A stretch of 44,232 nucleotides of DNA, taken from NCBI GenBank assembly GCA_007134085.1, contig SLLL01000183.1:1-44232 (forward strand). Reading direction: 5' to 3'. Positions 1-8,876 of the stretch are shown here, in pieces; the stretch's first letter is position 1, and every line of letters begins with the position of its first letter. Under the pieces are notes generated by a model. That model ran no database searches. It was not told where the DNA came from and was given only the letters and a program-made list of their open reading frames with translations. This DNA comes from Balneolaceae bacterium (GTDB taxonomy: Bacteria; Bacteroidota; Rhodothermia; Balneolales; Balneolaceae). A program made the translations under genes and the position numbers.

Positions 1-1917
1 CCGGCACTTGTAGTTGCCGGTGCAGGAACAGGCAAAACCCGAACATTAGTTTACCGTGTGGCACGCCTCGTGGAAAGTGGAATAGACCCATCCGAAATTT
101 TACTGCTCACATTTACGCGGCGGGCTTCGCAGGAGATGCTTCAAAGAGCCAGCCAGATTCTTGATGAGCGATGCAAAAGGGTAGAGGGCGGTACATTTCA
201 TCACTATTGCAGTAAGTTGCTTCACATACATGCATCTGCAATAGGGTATCCCGAAAACTTTACCATTTTGGATGTTACAGATTCAATGGATGCCATTCAG
301 ATGGTTCGAAGCCGGTCGGGTTTTGCCGGCAATAAGCAGCGCTTTCCTAAAAAGTCCACGCTCTATTCTATTTTCAGTACCTCTGTTAACAAGCAGAGCA
401 GCATTCGTGATGTGGTAGAGGATCAATATCCACAGTTTATCTCACAGATTGCTTCGATCGAGAAAATTTTTGATGACTACTGCGCTTACAAAGAAGCTAA
501 CTTCGTAATGGATTTTGATGACCTATTAGTTAAAACGCGTGATCTGCTCACCCAAAATGAAGAGGTTCGGCTCAAAGTAGCTTCAAAAAACCGGCATGTA
601 CTTGTTGATGAATACCAGGATACCAATGCACTCCAGACCGAGCTGATAAAACTGTTCAGTAGTGTGCACAAAAATGTAATGGCCGTAGGAGACGATGCAC
701 AGAGTATCTACTCGTTTCGCGGAGCTGACCACAAAAATATGCTTCGCTTTCCGGATGAATTTGCAGGTACAAAGGTTATCAAGCTTGAAGAAAATTTTAG
801 GTCAACACAACGCATACTCGATGTTGCCAACCGGGTACTTGAAGAAGCAAAGGAGAAGTTCGAAAAGAAACTCTACACCAACAATGCAGAAGGCGGCCTG
901 CCCGGCCTTGTGAAGGCTGCCAATATGAACGATCAGAGCAGGTTCATCACACAGATGATTCTGAACCTCAGAGAGCAGGGGCACGAACTGAACGACATAG
1001 CCGTACTTTTTCGAAATGGGAGGGACTCATTTGATTTAGAAGTGATGCTCAATCAAAAAAATATACCTTACGTAAAGTATGGTGGCCAGAAATTTACTGA
1101 AGCTGCGCATGTGAAAGATGTGCTTGCACACCTGCGTGTATTTATTAACCCCAAAGATACCATCTCTTGGAACAGGGTTCTTATGCTCATTGAAGGCATT
1201 GGGCCAAAAACCGCAGAAGACCTATTCATTTGGGGCCAGGGTAGTGCGGGAGACCCTTTTAGCCCACATTCAGCGCCACACGCCAGCGAAAAGTATCTGG
1301 TGCAACTGAAGGCGTTGAGTGTACTCTTTTCTAACCTCAAAAAACTGGATGGTTCTGTAACCGAGCAGCTGCGGGAAGTTGTTGACTACTATTCTGTTTT
1401 TTGCAAAAAAAGGTTTGATGACCACCCCAAACGAATGAAAGATCTTGAGACTTTTGTGGATATTTCCGGCAAGTATCGGTCGCTTGAAAAGCTTATCGAA
1501 GAGGTTGCGTTAGATCCTATAGAGGCAACGGCTATTGAGACGGAAGCATCACAAAAGGATGAATCACCATTAATTCTCAGTACAATACACTCCGCAAAAG
1601 GGCTGGAGTGGCGAACAGTTTTCCTCATTCAATGCCTTGATGGAATTTTGCCATCGGGTTATGCAATTGAAGATGAAGCGCAATTGGATGAAGAGGTTCG
1701 TCTGCTTTACGTGGCAGTTACACGCGCAAAAGAGCAGCTGTTTTTAACGTATCCTGCAATGTTTCAGAGCAGGTTTGGGGATTACTTTTCAAACCCGAGC
1801 CGGTTCATCAAAGATATATCGGAACAACTGCTGGAGCCTTGGCTGCTCGTGGAGGAAACGGAATCTCCACAACTTGGTGAAGGAGAGGGTGGAAAACAGA
1901 ACGCGCTGCAGGCGTAA
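1..1917 (+). CDS. UvrD/PcrA-type superfamily 1 DNA helicase, 5'-truncated
   Basis: ATP-driven 3'-5' DNA helicase for repair and replication. The reading frame is open from base 1, so the gene starts outside the window; 638 residues are visible. Motifs in order: Walker A AGAGTGKT (visible residues 6-13), motif Ia LLLTFTRRAS, TFHHYCSKLL, Walker B VLVDEYQDTN, motif III VGDDAQSIYSFRGAD, LEENFRS, STIHSAKGLEWRTVFL (V) and EEVRLLYVAVTRAKEQL (VI). That set is specific to the UvrD/Rep/PcrA branch. Only the N-terminal Q-motif region, roughly 20-30 residues, should be missing. The C-terminus is short, without an obvious Tudor-like PcrA tail, so the exact subfamily (PcrA, UvrD or Rep) is not settled. There is no embedded 2B anomaly or frameshift. 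Confidence 0.95.
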   Translation, partial: PALVVAGAGTGKTRTLVYRVARLVESGIDPSEILLLTFTRRASQEMLQRASQILDERCKRVEGGTFHHYCSKLLHIHASAIGYPENFTILDVTDSMDAIQMVRSRSGFAGNKQRFPKKSTLYSIFSTSVNKQSSIRDVVEDQYPQFISQIASIEKIFDDYCAYKEANFVMDFDDLLVKTRDLLTQNEEVRLKVASKNRHVLVDEYQDTNALQTELIKLFSSVHKNVMAVGDDAQSIYSFRGADHKNMLRFPDEFAGTKVIKLEENFRSTQRILDVANRVLEEAKEKFEKKLYTNNAEGGLPGLVKAANMNDQSRFITQMILNLREQGHELNDIAVLFRNGRDSFDLEVMLNQKNIPYVKYGGQKFTEAAHVKDVLAHLRVFINPKDTISWNRVLMLIEGIGPKTAEDLFIWGQGSAGDPFSPHSAPHASEKYLVQLKALSVLFSNLKKLDGSVTEQLREVVDYYSVFCKKRFDDHPKRMKDLETFVDISGKYRSLEKLIEEVALDPIEATAIETEASQKDESPLILSTIHSAKGLEWRTVFLIQCLDGILPSGYAIEDEAQLDEEVRLLYVAVTRAKEQLFLTYPAMFQSRFGDYFSNPSRFIKDISEQLLEPWLLVEETESPQLGEGEGGKQNALQA

Positions 1918-1920
1918 ATC

Positions 1921-2154
1921 TTAAAGCCTTTTCAGCTGTTTTCGTTGTTTAATCATATCTGCAATAAGCCATGCTACAGGATATACAGGAATAAAAATAG
2001 CGAGTGAGAAGAAAATAGCTTGCCTAGCCGGTGGCCTCTCCCTTAAGCATATTCCTGCCACGCCTGCCATCCAAAAAACAAAAAACATAAACACTAAAAA
2101 AGCGGCTAAAATAGAGCCAAAAATGCCAAAATAATTGTAGAGTGTTTCAAGCAT
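1921..2154 (-). CDS. small two-helix membrane protein, unknown function
   Basis: A 77-residue ATG-started protein that I do not recognise. It has two hydrophobic segments, about residues 6-38 (phenylalanine-rich, ending near the WMAGVAGICLRE turn) and about 46-66 (AIFFSLAIFIPVYPVAWLIADM), and a basic tail (KQRKQLKRL), which predicts a two-pass inner-membrane peptide with cytoplasmic C-terminus. It lies tail-to-tail with the helicase, separated by 3 bases, and is divergent from der. No homologous family is claimed. That it is a real gene is supported by membrane-like composition and by filling a gap, not by a conserved motif. Confidence 0.6.
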   Translation of the reverse strand: MLETLYNYFGIFGSILAAFLVFMFFVFWMAGVAGICLRERPPARQAIFFSLAIFIPVYPVAWLIADMIKQRKQLKRL

Positions 2155-2344
2155 ATGCTTTCATCAAAAATGATTAACTTTACTACTTAGAAATCAAGTT
2201 ACCATTTGTGCATCTTTTGCAGAGGTAAGATTTCAATTGCTATCAAGATACAGGTAGTTCTGCAATCAAAAAAAACAACTTTGCAGTAATTAAAGCCTGA
2301 TATACTATCTTCAAACTTTTTTTAATTGTTATATAAACTGACTC

Positions 2345-3655
2345 ATGACACCCACAGTTTCAATAGTAGGCCGCCCAAATGTGGGTAAATCAACGCTTTT
2401 TAACCGGCTTATTGGGCGTAGAAAAGCCATTGTGCATGACCAGTCCGGAGTTACGCGCGACCGCCATTACGGTGAGAGCTACTGGAATGGACGCAATTTC
2501 TCTGTAATTGACACCGGCGGATACTTACCCGCCGATGGTGATGTAATTTCAGATGGAGTCCGCGAACAGGTTCACCTGGCAATAGATGAATCTGATGTAA
2601 TTATTTTTGTGGTTGATACCGATACCGGTATTTCATCATTAGATAAAGCTGTGGCTTCTCTTTTAAGACGGCAGAAAAAACCTGTACTTCTTGTAGTAAA
2701 CAAGTGTGATAATGAAGAGAAGAGGCTGAACGCTGTTGAGTTTTACGAACTCGGTTTCGAAGAGATGTACCCGGTTTCTGCCATAAGCGGAACCGGAACA
2801 GGTGAACTGCTCGATAGGGTAGTTACGCTCCTGCCGGCTGAAAAAACGGAAACTGAAGATACACAATTTCCCAAAATAGCATTTGTTGGCAGGCCTAATG
2901 TTGGCAAGAGCAGCCTTATGAATGCATTGCTTAAAAATGAGCGGTGCATTGTTACGGATATACCCGGCACAACCCGGGATGCCATTAACAGTAAGCTTGA
3001 GTATCAGGGAGAAACATTCATACTGATTGACACAGCCGGGCTGAGAAAGCGAGCCAAAGTAAAAGAAAATATTGAGTTTTACAGTACGGTACGCACAGAC
3101 AGATCCATCAAACAGGCCGATGTTGTTGTGCTATTGCTTGATGCCATGCAGGGGTTTGATGAGCAGGATAAACGCATACTACGCGAAGCTGAGAACTTCA
3201 ACAAAGGTATCATCATAGCTTTAAATAAGTGGGACCTTGTGCCTGATAAGAGCACCAATCTTCTCAAAGAATTTGAGGAGTATATTCACGGTAAGGTTCA
3301 GACGCTGCATTATATACCAATCATATCCATCTCCGCGTTGACAGGGCAAAGAATTGAAAAAGTGCTTGATGTTGCTAAAAAAGTGATTGCAGAGCGCAAA
3401 AAGAAGATTTCAACAAGCCAGATGAATACCTTCATTGAACGTATTTTGAAGGAGAAGGCGTTGCCGGTAAAACGCGGTAAACAGCTCAAAATTCAGTATG
3501 CCCTTCAGGTAAAATCCAATCCGCCCGTGTTCAAATTTTTTATGAACAATCCTCAGGAACTTCCGCCTAACTACAGAAGGTTTATAGAAAATAAAATACG
3601 CGAGCATTTTAATTTTGAAGGCGTTCCTATAACAATGGTATTCCGCCAAAAATAG
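2345..3655 (+). CDS. der: ribosome-assembly GTPase Der (EngA)
   Basis: Double-GTPase essential for 50S ribosomal subunit maturation. Two tandem G domains are visible: the first with GRPNVGKS at residues 9-16, DTGG at 56-59 and NKCD at 119-122; the second with GRPNVGKSS at 182-190, a DTAG motif and NKWD near 294. The C-terminal roughly 80 residues form the KH-like domain typical of Der (KQLKIQYALQVKSNPPVF...). The length of 436 residues is normal. Start ATG follows a 190-base AT-rich upstream region, the largest gap in this part of the window, so it probably has its own promoter. A weak hairpin follows the stop. Confidence 0.98.
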   Translation: MTPTVSIVGRPNVGKSTLFNRLIGRRKAIVHDQSGVTRDRHYGESYWNGRNFSVIDTGGYLPADGDVISDGVREQVHLAIDESDVIIFVVDTDTGISSLDKAVASLLRRQKKPVLLVVNKCDNEEKRLNAVEFYELGFEEMYPVSAISGTGTGELLDRVVTLLPAEKTETEDTQFPKIAFVGRPNVGKSSLMNALLKNERCIVTDIPGTTRDAINSKLEYQGETFILIDTAGLRKRAKVKENIEFYSTVRTDRSIKQADVVVLLLDAMQGFDEQDKRILREAENFNKGIIIALNKWDLVPDKSTNLLKEFEEYIHGKVQTLHYIPIISISALTGQRIEKVLDVAKKVIAERKKKISTSQMNTFIERILKEKALPVKRGKQLKIQYALQVKSNPPVFKFFMNNPQELPPNYRRFIENKIREHFNFEGVPITMVFRQK

Positions 3656-3671
3656 CCTAACAAATTGCGAA

Positions 3672-3701
3672 AACCTTTTGAACCGAATCCATCAAAGGGT
3701 T
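3672..3701 (+). terminator. weak hairpin after der
   Basis: AACCTTTTGA and TCAAAGGGTT form a 10-bp stem with one G-U pair around a 10-base loop, 17 bases past the der stop. It is followed only by ATTTTGTT, so it is a weak intrinsic terminator or an attenuator before the nuoI group. Confidence 0.4.
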
Positions 3702-3748
3702 ATTTTGTTCGATTGTAAGCAAACAATAAATATTCAACTACAATAAGA

Positions 3749-4441
3749 ATGCAGAAGAACCTCGATACCCCGGCTGCTAACCCTCTTACTGAAGATTTTC
3801 AGCGTGAAAGAAAGCTCTCTTTTCTTGAAAGAATTTATTTGCCGGAAATTTTTAAAGGGCTTTGGCACACGTTAAAGTTAATGTTTGCTCCAAAATTTAC
3901 GATGAACTATCCTGAAGAGAAGTGGGACCCGCCGTCAATATTTCGAGGCAGGCCGGTACTTGTTGAGGATGATGGCCAGGAGCGATGCGTTGCATGTGGT
4001 TTATGTGCAAGAGCGTGCCCACCGTTAGCGATAAGCATGCAGGGAAGTGAAAACTCTGACGACCCCAAAGAGAGATACCCTGAAAAATTTGAGATTAATA
4101 TGCTGCGCTGTATTTATTGCGGTTTCTGTGAAGAGGTTTGCCCTGAAGAAGCTATTGTAATGAGTAAGGATTATGATATTGTGTTTGAATCAAGAGAAGA
4201 TGCAATCTACGATAAGCAGAGACTTCTTGTACCCAAAGAAGATCTGAAAGATCGGTTAGATTACCTCAAAGAGTACAGAAACAATCAGTTTGGGCAGTTC
4301 TGGAATTTTCAGGAAGAAAATAACATCCACTCTGTTCGCGACAGAGATCGTGACTGGAACACAGGCCTCTCTCTGGTTGATCTACTTGAGCAGCAGAAAA
4401 AGAATGATGCTACAAAAGCATCATCCGACTGGTCTATTTAA
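3749..4441 (+). CDS. nuoI: NuoI-type 2x[4Fe-4S] ferredoxin subunit (complex I family)
   Basis: Electron-transfer subunit of the NADH:quinone oxidoreductase type. Two CxxCxxCxxxCP clusters are visible: Cys 80, 83, 86, 90 and Cys 121, 124, 127, 131, each expected to hold a [4Fe-4S] centre (N6a/N6b in complex I). The NuoI signature between them ([14 protein letters not shown]) and the N-terminal amphipathic [16 protein letters not shown] segment, which docks NuoI to membrane subunits, both match. The length of 230 residues is long for NuoI, with an extra acidic and basic C-terminal tail after about residue 165. No other nuo gene lies beside it; the next three plus-strand genes are unrelated. It could instead serve a related ferredoxin-dependent complex, but the NuoI match is good. 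Confidence 0.85.
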   Translation: MQKNLDTPAANPLTEDFQRERKLSFLERIYLPEIFKGLWHTLKLMFAPKFTMNYPEEKWDPPSIFRGRPVLVEDDGQERCVACGLCARACPPLAISMQGSENSDDPKERYPEKFEINMLRCIYCGFCEEVCPEEAIVMSKDYDIVFESREDAIYDKQRLLVPKEDLKDRLDYLKEYRNNQFGQFWNFQEENNIHSVRDRDRDWNTGLSLVDLLEQQKKNDATKASSDWSI

Positions 4442-4452
4442 TTTCTTAAGAA

Positions 4453-5013
4453 ATGACAAAACAAGAGTTTAATCAAAGTGACATTCAGGCACTTTTTGAT
4501 GATGCTGAGTACCTTGTTGACGAGGCTGAAGCTCTTAAGTATGTGATAGATTCAGTTCCTTACGATGAGGTGCCACCAGGCGATTACAACATATATGATA
4601 AACTCAGGCTGATAGATCATGCTCAGCACCATTATTTCAGGCCCATCACGGAGAAAATGTTTTCAGAAACCAGACGAATTGCTTTATCTGAGTACAATCA
4701 TTTCAGAGATACATTTGAAGACAGTTCTCGGGATGAAGATGATGACAAGAACGTACAAAAAGTTCTAAATAAGTTAATTAAACACCGTGCTGCACTTCTT
4801 ACCATTTTCAAAAAACTTGCTCGAATTGACTGGGAAAAAAACCTCAGGGACGAAAAGGGCAGAGATATTACATTTTACGACTTTGCCGCTACTATGATAG
4901 AAAACGAGCGGAAACTTCTGAAAGAGATTGCAGATTTAGTGCTCATTTTCCAGAATGAGCAGATGCACCAACGGGAAATTAATAAGCGGGCTATAACCCG
5001 AAATAATCCTTAA
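4453..5013 (+). CDS. all-helical protein, possibly DinB-like four-helix bundle
   Basis: 186 residues, predicted entirely alpha-helical and charged, without signal peptide or membrane segment. The pattern resembles DinB/YfiT-type bundles: a helix with IDHAQHHYFRPI (closely spaced His residues), then HRAALLTIFKKLARIDWEK, then DITFYDFAATMIENERKLLKEIADLVLIFQNEQMHQ. In DinB proteins three His residues bind a metal; here His residues in the first and last helices could do so, but I cannot align them surely. It starts 11 bases after nuoI and is followed after 12 bases by the membrane protein gene, so it is probably cotranscribed. Function unknown; family assignment is tentative. Confidence 0.8.
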   Translation: MTKQEFNQSDIQALFDDAEYLVDEAEALKYVIDSVPYDEVPPGDYNIYDKLRLIDHAQHHYFRPITEKMFSETRRIALSEYNHFRDTFEDSSRDEDDDKNVQKVLNKLIKHRAALLTIFKKLARIDWEKNLRDEKGRDITFYDFAATMIENERKLLKEIADLVLIFQNEQMHQREINKRAITRNNP

Positions 5014-5025
5014 TAAGACAAGCTT

Positions 5026-5643
5026 GTGTGGGGAGATCTTTATCTTTTAATTGCTGCTGTTCTTAGCCTTGCAATCATCATCAAAAATTATCCTAATGGG
5101 GTAAGGGATATTAAAGTTACCTCCATACTTGCACTGGTAGTTTATGTAGCCAGTGAACTTATTCTTATTATTGAGAATGAAATCATAATTCTTTTAAAAC
5201 CTATTCTCTTTATAACGGCACTCTCTTTGGTATTTGTAATTCTGTTGATGCTTATCAGAAGGTTGAAACCGGTTGTGTTTCAGTATCCCTATCCAATAGT
5301 ATTCTTGCCACTATTACTACCTGTCTCTTTTTTGTTTGTGATGGATACCATTATCGTAGAACAGATAATATTAGCATCCATACAGGCAGTTGTAATTGTT
5401 GTTCTATTTCTCCTAACTGCCGGATATGGACACTATTTAGATAAAAGAGGAGGGATGTATTTCGGGCTATTACTACTAATTACTTCATTCATTCTCTACT
5501 GGATGGTTAAAGAGGTGGTAAGTCTTGAACAGTGGGTATGGAAGTTGACACTTTCTTTTGGAATGATTCTAACAATTTATTCATTGACGGGGTTATTAGT
5601 TAATAAACTTGACGAAACTATTGAGGAGGAAGACTACATATGA
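5026..5643 (+). CDS. polytopic membrane protein, unknown function
   Basis: 205 residues from a GTG start; not recognised. About six or seven hydrophobic helices span nearly the whole length (for example LYLLIAAVLSLAIII at the N-terminus, ILFITALSLVFVILLMLI near residue 75, IVFLPLLLPVSFLFVM near 95, AVVIVVLFLLTAGYG near 125, FGLLLLITSFILYWMV near 150 and a last helix near 180), ending with an acidic tail DETIEEEDYI. Conserved-looking charged residues inside helices are few, so no transport chemistry can be inferred. Its stop overlaps the peroxiredoxin start by four bases (ATGA), which argues for translational coupling. Confidence 0.75.
   Translation: MWGDLYLLIAAVLSLAIIIKNYPNGVRDIKVTSILALVVYVASELILIIENEIIILLKPILFITALSLVFVILLMLIRRLKPVVFQYPYPIVFLPLLLPVSFLFVMDTIIVEQIILASIQAVVIVVLFLLTAGYGHYLDKRGGMYFGLLLLITSFILYWMVKEVVSLEQWVWKLTLSFGMILTIYSLTGLLVNKLDETIEEEDYI
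5623..5629 (+). promoter_or_regulatory. strong ribosome-binding site for the peroxiredoxin gene
   Basis: GAGGAGG lies 10 bases before ATG 5640, inside the 3' end of the preceding gene. It is one of the clearest Shine-Dalgarno sequences in the window and supports the ATGA overlap start. Confidence 0.75.
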
Positions 5644-6101
5644 ATGTAGGTGATAAGGCAAAAGATTTCTCACTGATGAACAGTGATGGCAAAGAAGTAA
5701 CTCTATCTGAGCAAACTAAAGATGGGAAAGTATTACTTCTTTTTTTTCCTTTAGCATTCAGTAGTGTTTGCACTGAAGAGTTATGTAATACAAGAGATAA
5801 TATGAAATTGTATAACTCTCTCAGCACCAACGTAATAGGTATAAGTGTTGATAGTTTTTTTACACTAAGCCATTTCAAAAAGTCCAACAATCTGAACTTT
5901 ACTCTTCTTAGTGATTTTAATAAAGAAGTCTCAGGAGCATACAACTCATTATATGATGAGTTCTTTGGAATGAAGGGGGTATCCAAAAGATCTGCTTTTG
6001 TCATCAATAAGGAAATGATGATAGAGTATGCAGAGGTACTTGAGGACGCAGGTTTACAGCCTGATTTTAAAGCTATTCGAGCTGTTTTAAGAAGTAAATA
6101 G
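5640..6101 (+). CDS. peroxiredoxin (AhpE/BCP-like thioredoxin-fold peroxidase)
   Basis: Thiol peroxidase that reduces hydrogen peroxide or organic peroxides. 153 residues. The peroxidatic site is Pro37-x3-Ser41-x2-Cys44 (FPLAFSSVCTEELC), the PxxxT/SxxC motif with Ser in place of the common Thr. A second Cys at 49, five residues on, could act as resolving cysteine as in some BCP/PrxQ enzymes. The catalytic Arg is expected in the C-terminal half (SKRSAFVINKEMMIEY contains K-R at the right place). It is the last gene of the nuoI group and overlaps the membrane protein gene by four bases. Electron donor unknown. Confidence 0.9.
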   Translation: MNVGDKAKDFSLMNSDGKEVTLSEQTKDGKVLLLFFPLAFSSVCTEELCNTRDNMKLYNSLSTNVIGISVDSFFTLSHFKKSNNLNFTLLSDFNKEVSGAYNSLYDEFFGMKGVSKRSAFVINKEMMIEYAEVLEDAGLQPDFKAIRAVLRSK

Positions 6102-6181
6102 GCTTTCTGATACAATCAATATTCTAAGGGAGGTAGAGTAGAATACTTGTGAGTATATAATGTATAGATTCAAAAACTTTA

Positions 6182-6197
6182 CATAATATATATTATG
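6182..6197. repeat. 16-bp perfect AT-rich palindrome
   Basis: CATAATATATATTATG is self-complementary. It lies in the 125-base gap between the convergent peroxiredoxin and DUF952 genes. No U-run follows on the plus strand, so it is not a clear terminator; it may be a cruciform or weak 3' end structure. Confidence 0.45.
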
Positions 6198-6214
6198 CGA
6201 CATTTGCTAACTCT

Positions 6215-6240
6215 AAAAAAAAGAGCCTAAACATGGCTCT
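6215..6240 (-). terminator. intrinsic terminator of the RimK operon
   Basis: On the minus strand AGAGCC, a 7-base loop and GGCTCT are followed directly by a run of T (6222-6215). The stop codon of the DUF952 gene lies in the loop/right arm. The hairpin plus U-run is a good rho-independent terminator. Confidence 0.75.
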
Positions 6241-6553
6241 CAACTTGTATATCAAAACTTCCGTCTTTTTCTGAATCTATTCTGATTTTATCAAGAACTG
6301 CATCAAGATTAATACCCCTTTCCAAATACAATTTACCGTCTTCCTCTCTTAAAAAAGAATTAGACAATCGGTTTCGGTCTACAACTAACATCAACAAATT
6401 TTTTCTACCATGAAATTGAGTATTCAGGTATTCATTTAAAGTTGAAGAATCAACGCACTCAATTTCATCCTCACCGGTGCTGTATGTTCCTGCATTATTT
6501 CTTTCTTGCCATTTTCGTTTTGATAAAATGTGAAATATTAAATCTGTGCTCAT
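6227..6553 (-). CDS. DUF952 family protein
   Basis: 108 residues. The N-terminal IFHILSKRKWQERNNAGTY matches the DUF952 opening (IyHI...W..A...G.Y), followed by the middle segment (STLNEYLNTQFHGRKNLLMLVVDRNRL) and the end (DGKLYLERGINLDAVLDKIRID). The family is a small globular fold of unknown function; from memory it is grouped with the ADP-ribosyltransferase-like fold clan. The usual family motif around 'HCS' reads E32-C33-V here, so a usually conserved His is lost. It lies 21 bases after the AstE-like gene and ends in the operon terminator, so it is the last gene of the RimK unit. Soluble; ATG start. Confidence 0.75.
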   Translation of the reverse strand: MSTDLIFHILSKRKWQERNNAGTYSTGEDEIECVDSSTLNEYLNTQFHGRKNLLMLVVDRNRLSNSFLREEDGKLYLERGINLDAVLDKIRIDSEKDGSFDIQVESHV

Positions 6554-6574
6554 CTGTTTGTTAATTTATTGTGT

Positions 6575-7519
6575 TTAGTTAGTTGCTATATGCAAAATTG
6601 CATCACCTTTATGAACAACGGGGTTATTGTTCATTCCAATAACTCGCCCTTCAACCCTCGCTTTAACCTGGAATCTTTCGATTCCGTATGGGTCTGTTAT
6701 GGTGCCAAGCAGTTGACGCCGTTTTACTTTATCACCAAGCTGAATTTTTGACCGGTAAAGCCCCGCATAAGCTGCTCTTACCCAGGAGGATTTCTCAAAA
6801 ATTTCAGTAGGCTGCATTGGTGCGGGAGCTTCTTTTTTCATTCCAAGATGCTTCATCAGCCTAAGGGTGCCATGTATTGCTTCCTGGATTCCATGCTCAT
6901 CAAACCTAAGTGATTCCCCGGTTTCATACACAAGTATCTGTTTATTCTTTCTTTCAGCGGCTTTTCTGAATGATTTATCAATCAAAGGAGAATGCAACAA
7001 TACCGGAGGTGCAAACGCTTTAGCCAGTTCAAGGTTCTTTTCAATATTAAATACACACCGTATCTGCGGGTAGTTAGCCTTGCTTGCCCCACCTGTATGA
7101 AAATCAATGCCATAATCAATTTTGGGAATGACCTCATTCATAATTGTATATGCAAGAAGATTAGCCAGTGATCCTGTTTTACTGCCGGGAAAACTACGGT
7201 TTATGTCTTTGCCATCCGGTACACCGCGCACATTTTGAATAAATCCATACACATTCATTAGTGGGATAGCAATCACGGTACCTTTTTCAGGTGTTACAAG
7301 ATTGTTCATTAACAATCGGCGAACTATCTCAATCCCATTAATTTCATCGCCGTGTAAGCCGCCGGAAAGCAATAATACCGGGCCCGGATTATCAGAACGG
7401 ATTACTCTTACAGGTAAATCGATGTTGGTGTGGGTGGGAAGGCGTGCAATGGAGATGTAAAGCTTCTTATCTTCCCCCCTTGCAATTTTTTCTCCGTTTA
7501 TCTGGATTATATCAGGCAT
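6575..7519 (-). CDS. succinylglutamate desuccinylase/aspartoacylase (AstE/AspA) family zinc hydrolase
   Basis: 314-residue M14-like zinc enzyme that hydrolyses an amide bond on an amino acid or peptide. Zinc site: [14 protein letters not shown] (His and Glu ligands), later DFHTGG (His ligand). The C-terminal roughly 80 residues ([29 protein letters not shown]... up to [11 protein letters not shown]) form the lipoyl-like beta domain common in these enzymes. I prefer ATG 7519 over the upstream TTG 7567: AGGAA sits 11 bases before it, and it then overlaps the RimK stop by only eight bases. It belongs to the retropepsin-RimK-AstE set; the likely job is removing or trimming what the ligase adds. 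Substrate unknown. Confidence 0.9.
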   Translation of the reverse strand: MPDIIQINGEKIARGEDKKLYISIARLPTHTNIDLPVRVIRSDNPGPVLLLSGGLHGDEINGIEIVRRLLMNNLVTPEKGTVIAIPLMNVYGFIQNVRGVPDGKDINRSFPGSKTGSLANLLAYTIMNEVIPKIDYGIDFHTGGASKANYPQIRCVFNIEKNLELAKAFAPPVLLHSPLIDKSFRKAAERKNKQILVYETGESLRFDEHGIQEAIHGTLRLMKHLGMKKEAPAPMQPTEIFEKSSWVRAAYAGLYRSKIQLGDKVKRRQLLGTITDPYGIERFQVKARVEGRVIGMNNNPVVHKGDAILHIATN

Positions 7520-8450
7520 CGTTCTTGTATTTCCTGCGAGAACGCTTTTTTTGATTTGTTTTTTCAATCAGGTCTTCAACATACTTAATAACTTCTGTTG
7601 CAATATCTTTGCCTGTGGCTTTTTCAATCCCTTCCAGCCCCGGCGAGGAGTTTACCTCAAGCACGAGTGGCCCGCGTTCAGACTGCAACATATCAACGCC
7701 TGCTATAGATAAATTCATTGCTTTAGCTGCTGTAAGAGCCACTTCACGCTCTTTCTTACTCAATTTAATGAGTTTGCCTGTACCGCCCTGATGCAAATTC
7801 GACCGAAATTCTCCCTCCTTACCTTGCCGTTTCATGGCACCAACTACCTTATTTCCAACCACAAAGGCTCTAATATCAGCGCCTTTTGCTTCCTGAATAA
7901 ACTCCTGAACAATTACACGTGCCTTCATACTATGGAATGCTTCAATAATTGATTCTGCCGCTTTTTTTGTGGGTGCAAGAACAACTCCATAACCTTGTGT
8001 GCCTTCCAGAAGCTTCACGATAAGTGGTGCTCCGCCCACTGAATCAATAATTTTTGCCACCTCTTTACTGTAATTGGTAAAAACTGTTTTGGGCATTCCC
8101 ACATCAGAACGTGCTAGAATCTGTAAACTACGCAACTTGTCTCTCGAGCGTACCAGTGCCTGGCTCTCAACAGCTGTTGGCACACCCATCATTTCAAACT
8201 GACGAACTACAGCGGCTCCGTAAAATGTAACAGAGGCGCCAATTCGGGGAATTACTGCGTGCACATTTTTAATGATATCACCATTATAAAAAATGGCAGG
8301 TTTATCTTGTTCTATTACGATATCGCAACGAAGATGGTCTAAAACAACTGCCCTATGCCCTCTCGCCTCAATTGCTTCAACCAAACGCCTTGTGGAATAA
8401 AGTGCCCTGTTTCTTGATAAAATGACTATTCGTAATTCTCTGTCTTGCAT
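7512..8450 (-). CDS. RimK-type ATP-grasp amide ligase (alpha-L-glutamate ligase family)
   Basis: 312-residue ATP-grasp enzyme that joins an amino acid, usually Glu, to a carboxylate of a protein, peptide or small molecule using ATP. Visible: Rossmann-like N-terminus ([22 protein letters not shown]), pre-ATP-grasp [11 protein letters not shown], glycine-rich ATP loop [29 protein letters not shown], the SNLHQGGTG segment and the metal-binding [13 protein letters not shown]. That is the RimK subgroup. The C-terminal tail is very basic ([12 protein letters not shown]). Start ATG immediately follows the stop of the protease gene with no gap. True RimK modifies ribosomal protein S6, but this gene context is the distinct protease-linked type, so the target is not assigned. 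Confidence 0.93.
   Translation of the reverse strand: MQDRELRIVILSRNRALYSTRRLVEAIEARGHRAVVLDHLRCDIVIEQDKPAIFYNGDIIKNVHAVIPRIGASVTFYGAAVVRQFEMMGVPTAVESQALVRSRDKLRSLQILARSDVGMPKTVFTNYSKEVAKIIDSVGGAPLIVKLLEGTQGYGVVLAPTKKAAESIIEAFHSMKARVIVQEFIQEAKGADIRAFVVGNKVVGAMKRQGKEGEFRSNLHQGGTGKLIKLSKKEREVALTAAKAMNLSIAGVDMLQSERGPLVLEVNSSPGLEGIEKATGKDIATEVIKYVEDLIEKTNQKKRSRRKYKNDA
7531..7535 (-). promoter_or_regulatory. ribosome-binding site deciding the AstE-like start
   Basis: AGGAA on the minus strand, 11 bases before ATG 7519 and inside the end of the rimK-like gene. The alternative TTG at 7567 has no such site. Confidence 0.5.
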
Positions 8451-8876
8451 TTAAATAGTTGAATTAGATAAAAATTTCTTAGATACGTCTACTATAAATT
8501 TATTTGTAAGAAATCGCCTGCCGATCAGCATGGGGTATTTCATTTTTGAGCGATTGGTTAACGATAGTTGAATTTTATATGTGGAGCCAAAGAAATGAAT
8601 TCTCTGTTTTATGATTACACGCTCTTCGATTTGGCCGTTTGAGCTTCTAACCCGTTTTATCTTATGGACAGGTGCTTTGTACTGCCGTTCATCATACTCC
8701 GGGTGGTTGGGGTCCAGCACATAAAAAAATACATAAAGCCTATTATTAATTTTTTCAGTAGTGATGTCGTGACAGTGTAAGCTCGATGTATATGCCCCTG
8801 TGTCGATTTTCGCATCCAACCCGAAGATATCTAACTCCGGAAGATCTATTTTTTCAACACGCCCAATTATTTGCAT
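8451..8876 (-). CDS. retropepsin-like 'ATP-dependent zinc protease' family protein (RimK-linked)
   Basis: 141 residues from ATG 8876; ATG 8909 and GTG 8951 are possible longer starts without better signals, and the family normally begins close to IGRVEKIDLPEL. The aspartic-protease signature IDTGAYTSSLHC is plain (catalytic Asp of the DTG/DTGA motif), with a later flap-like region and YPMLIGRRFL, the retropepsin 'ILGR/IGR' strand. The family (formerly annotated as a zinc protease) is a single-lobe retropepsin that would act as a dimer and usually sits beside RimK-like ligases. First gene of the four-gene operon; it abuts rimK. It may remove ligated tags or process the target; unproven. Confidence 0.87.
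   Translation of the reverse strand: MQIIGRVEKIDLPELDIFGLDAKIDTGAYTSSLHCHDITTEKINNRLYVFFYVLDPNHPEYDERQYKAPVHKIKRVRSSNGQIEERVIIKQRIHFFGSTYKIQLSLTNRSKMKYPMLIGRRFLTNKFIVDVSKKFLSNSTI

Noticed and set aside
5618-6115. 165-residue minus-strand open frame opposite the peroxiredoxin
   Set aside because: It is longer than the peroxiredoxin, but the plus-strand frame has the clear PxxxSxxC active site and a strong ribosome-binding site, while this frame has low-complexity Ser/Leu-rich composition and no recognisable motif.
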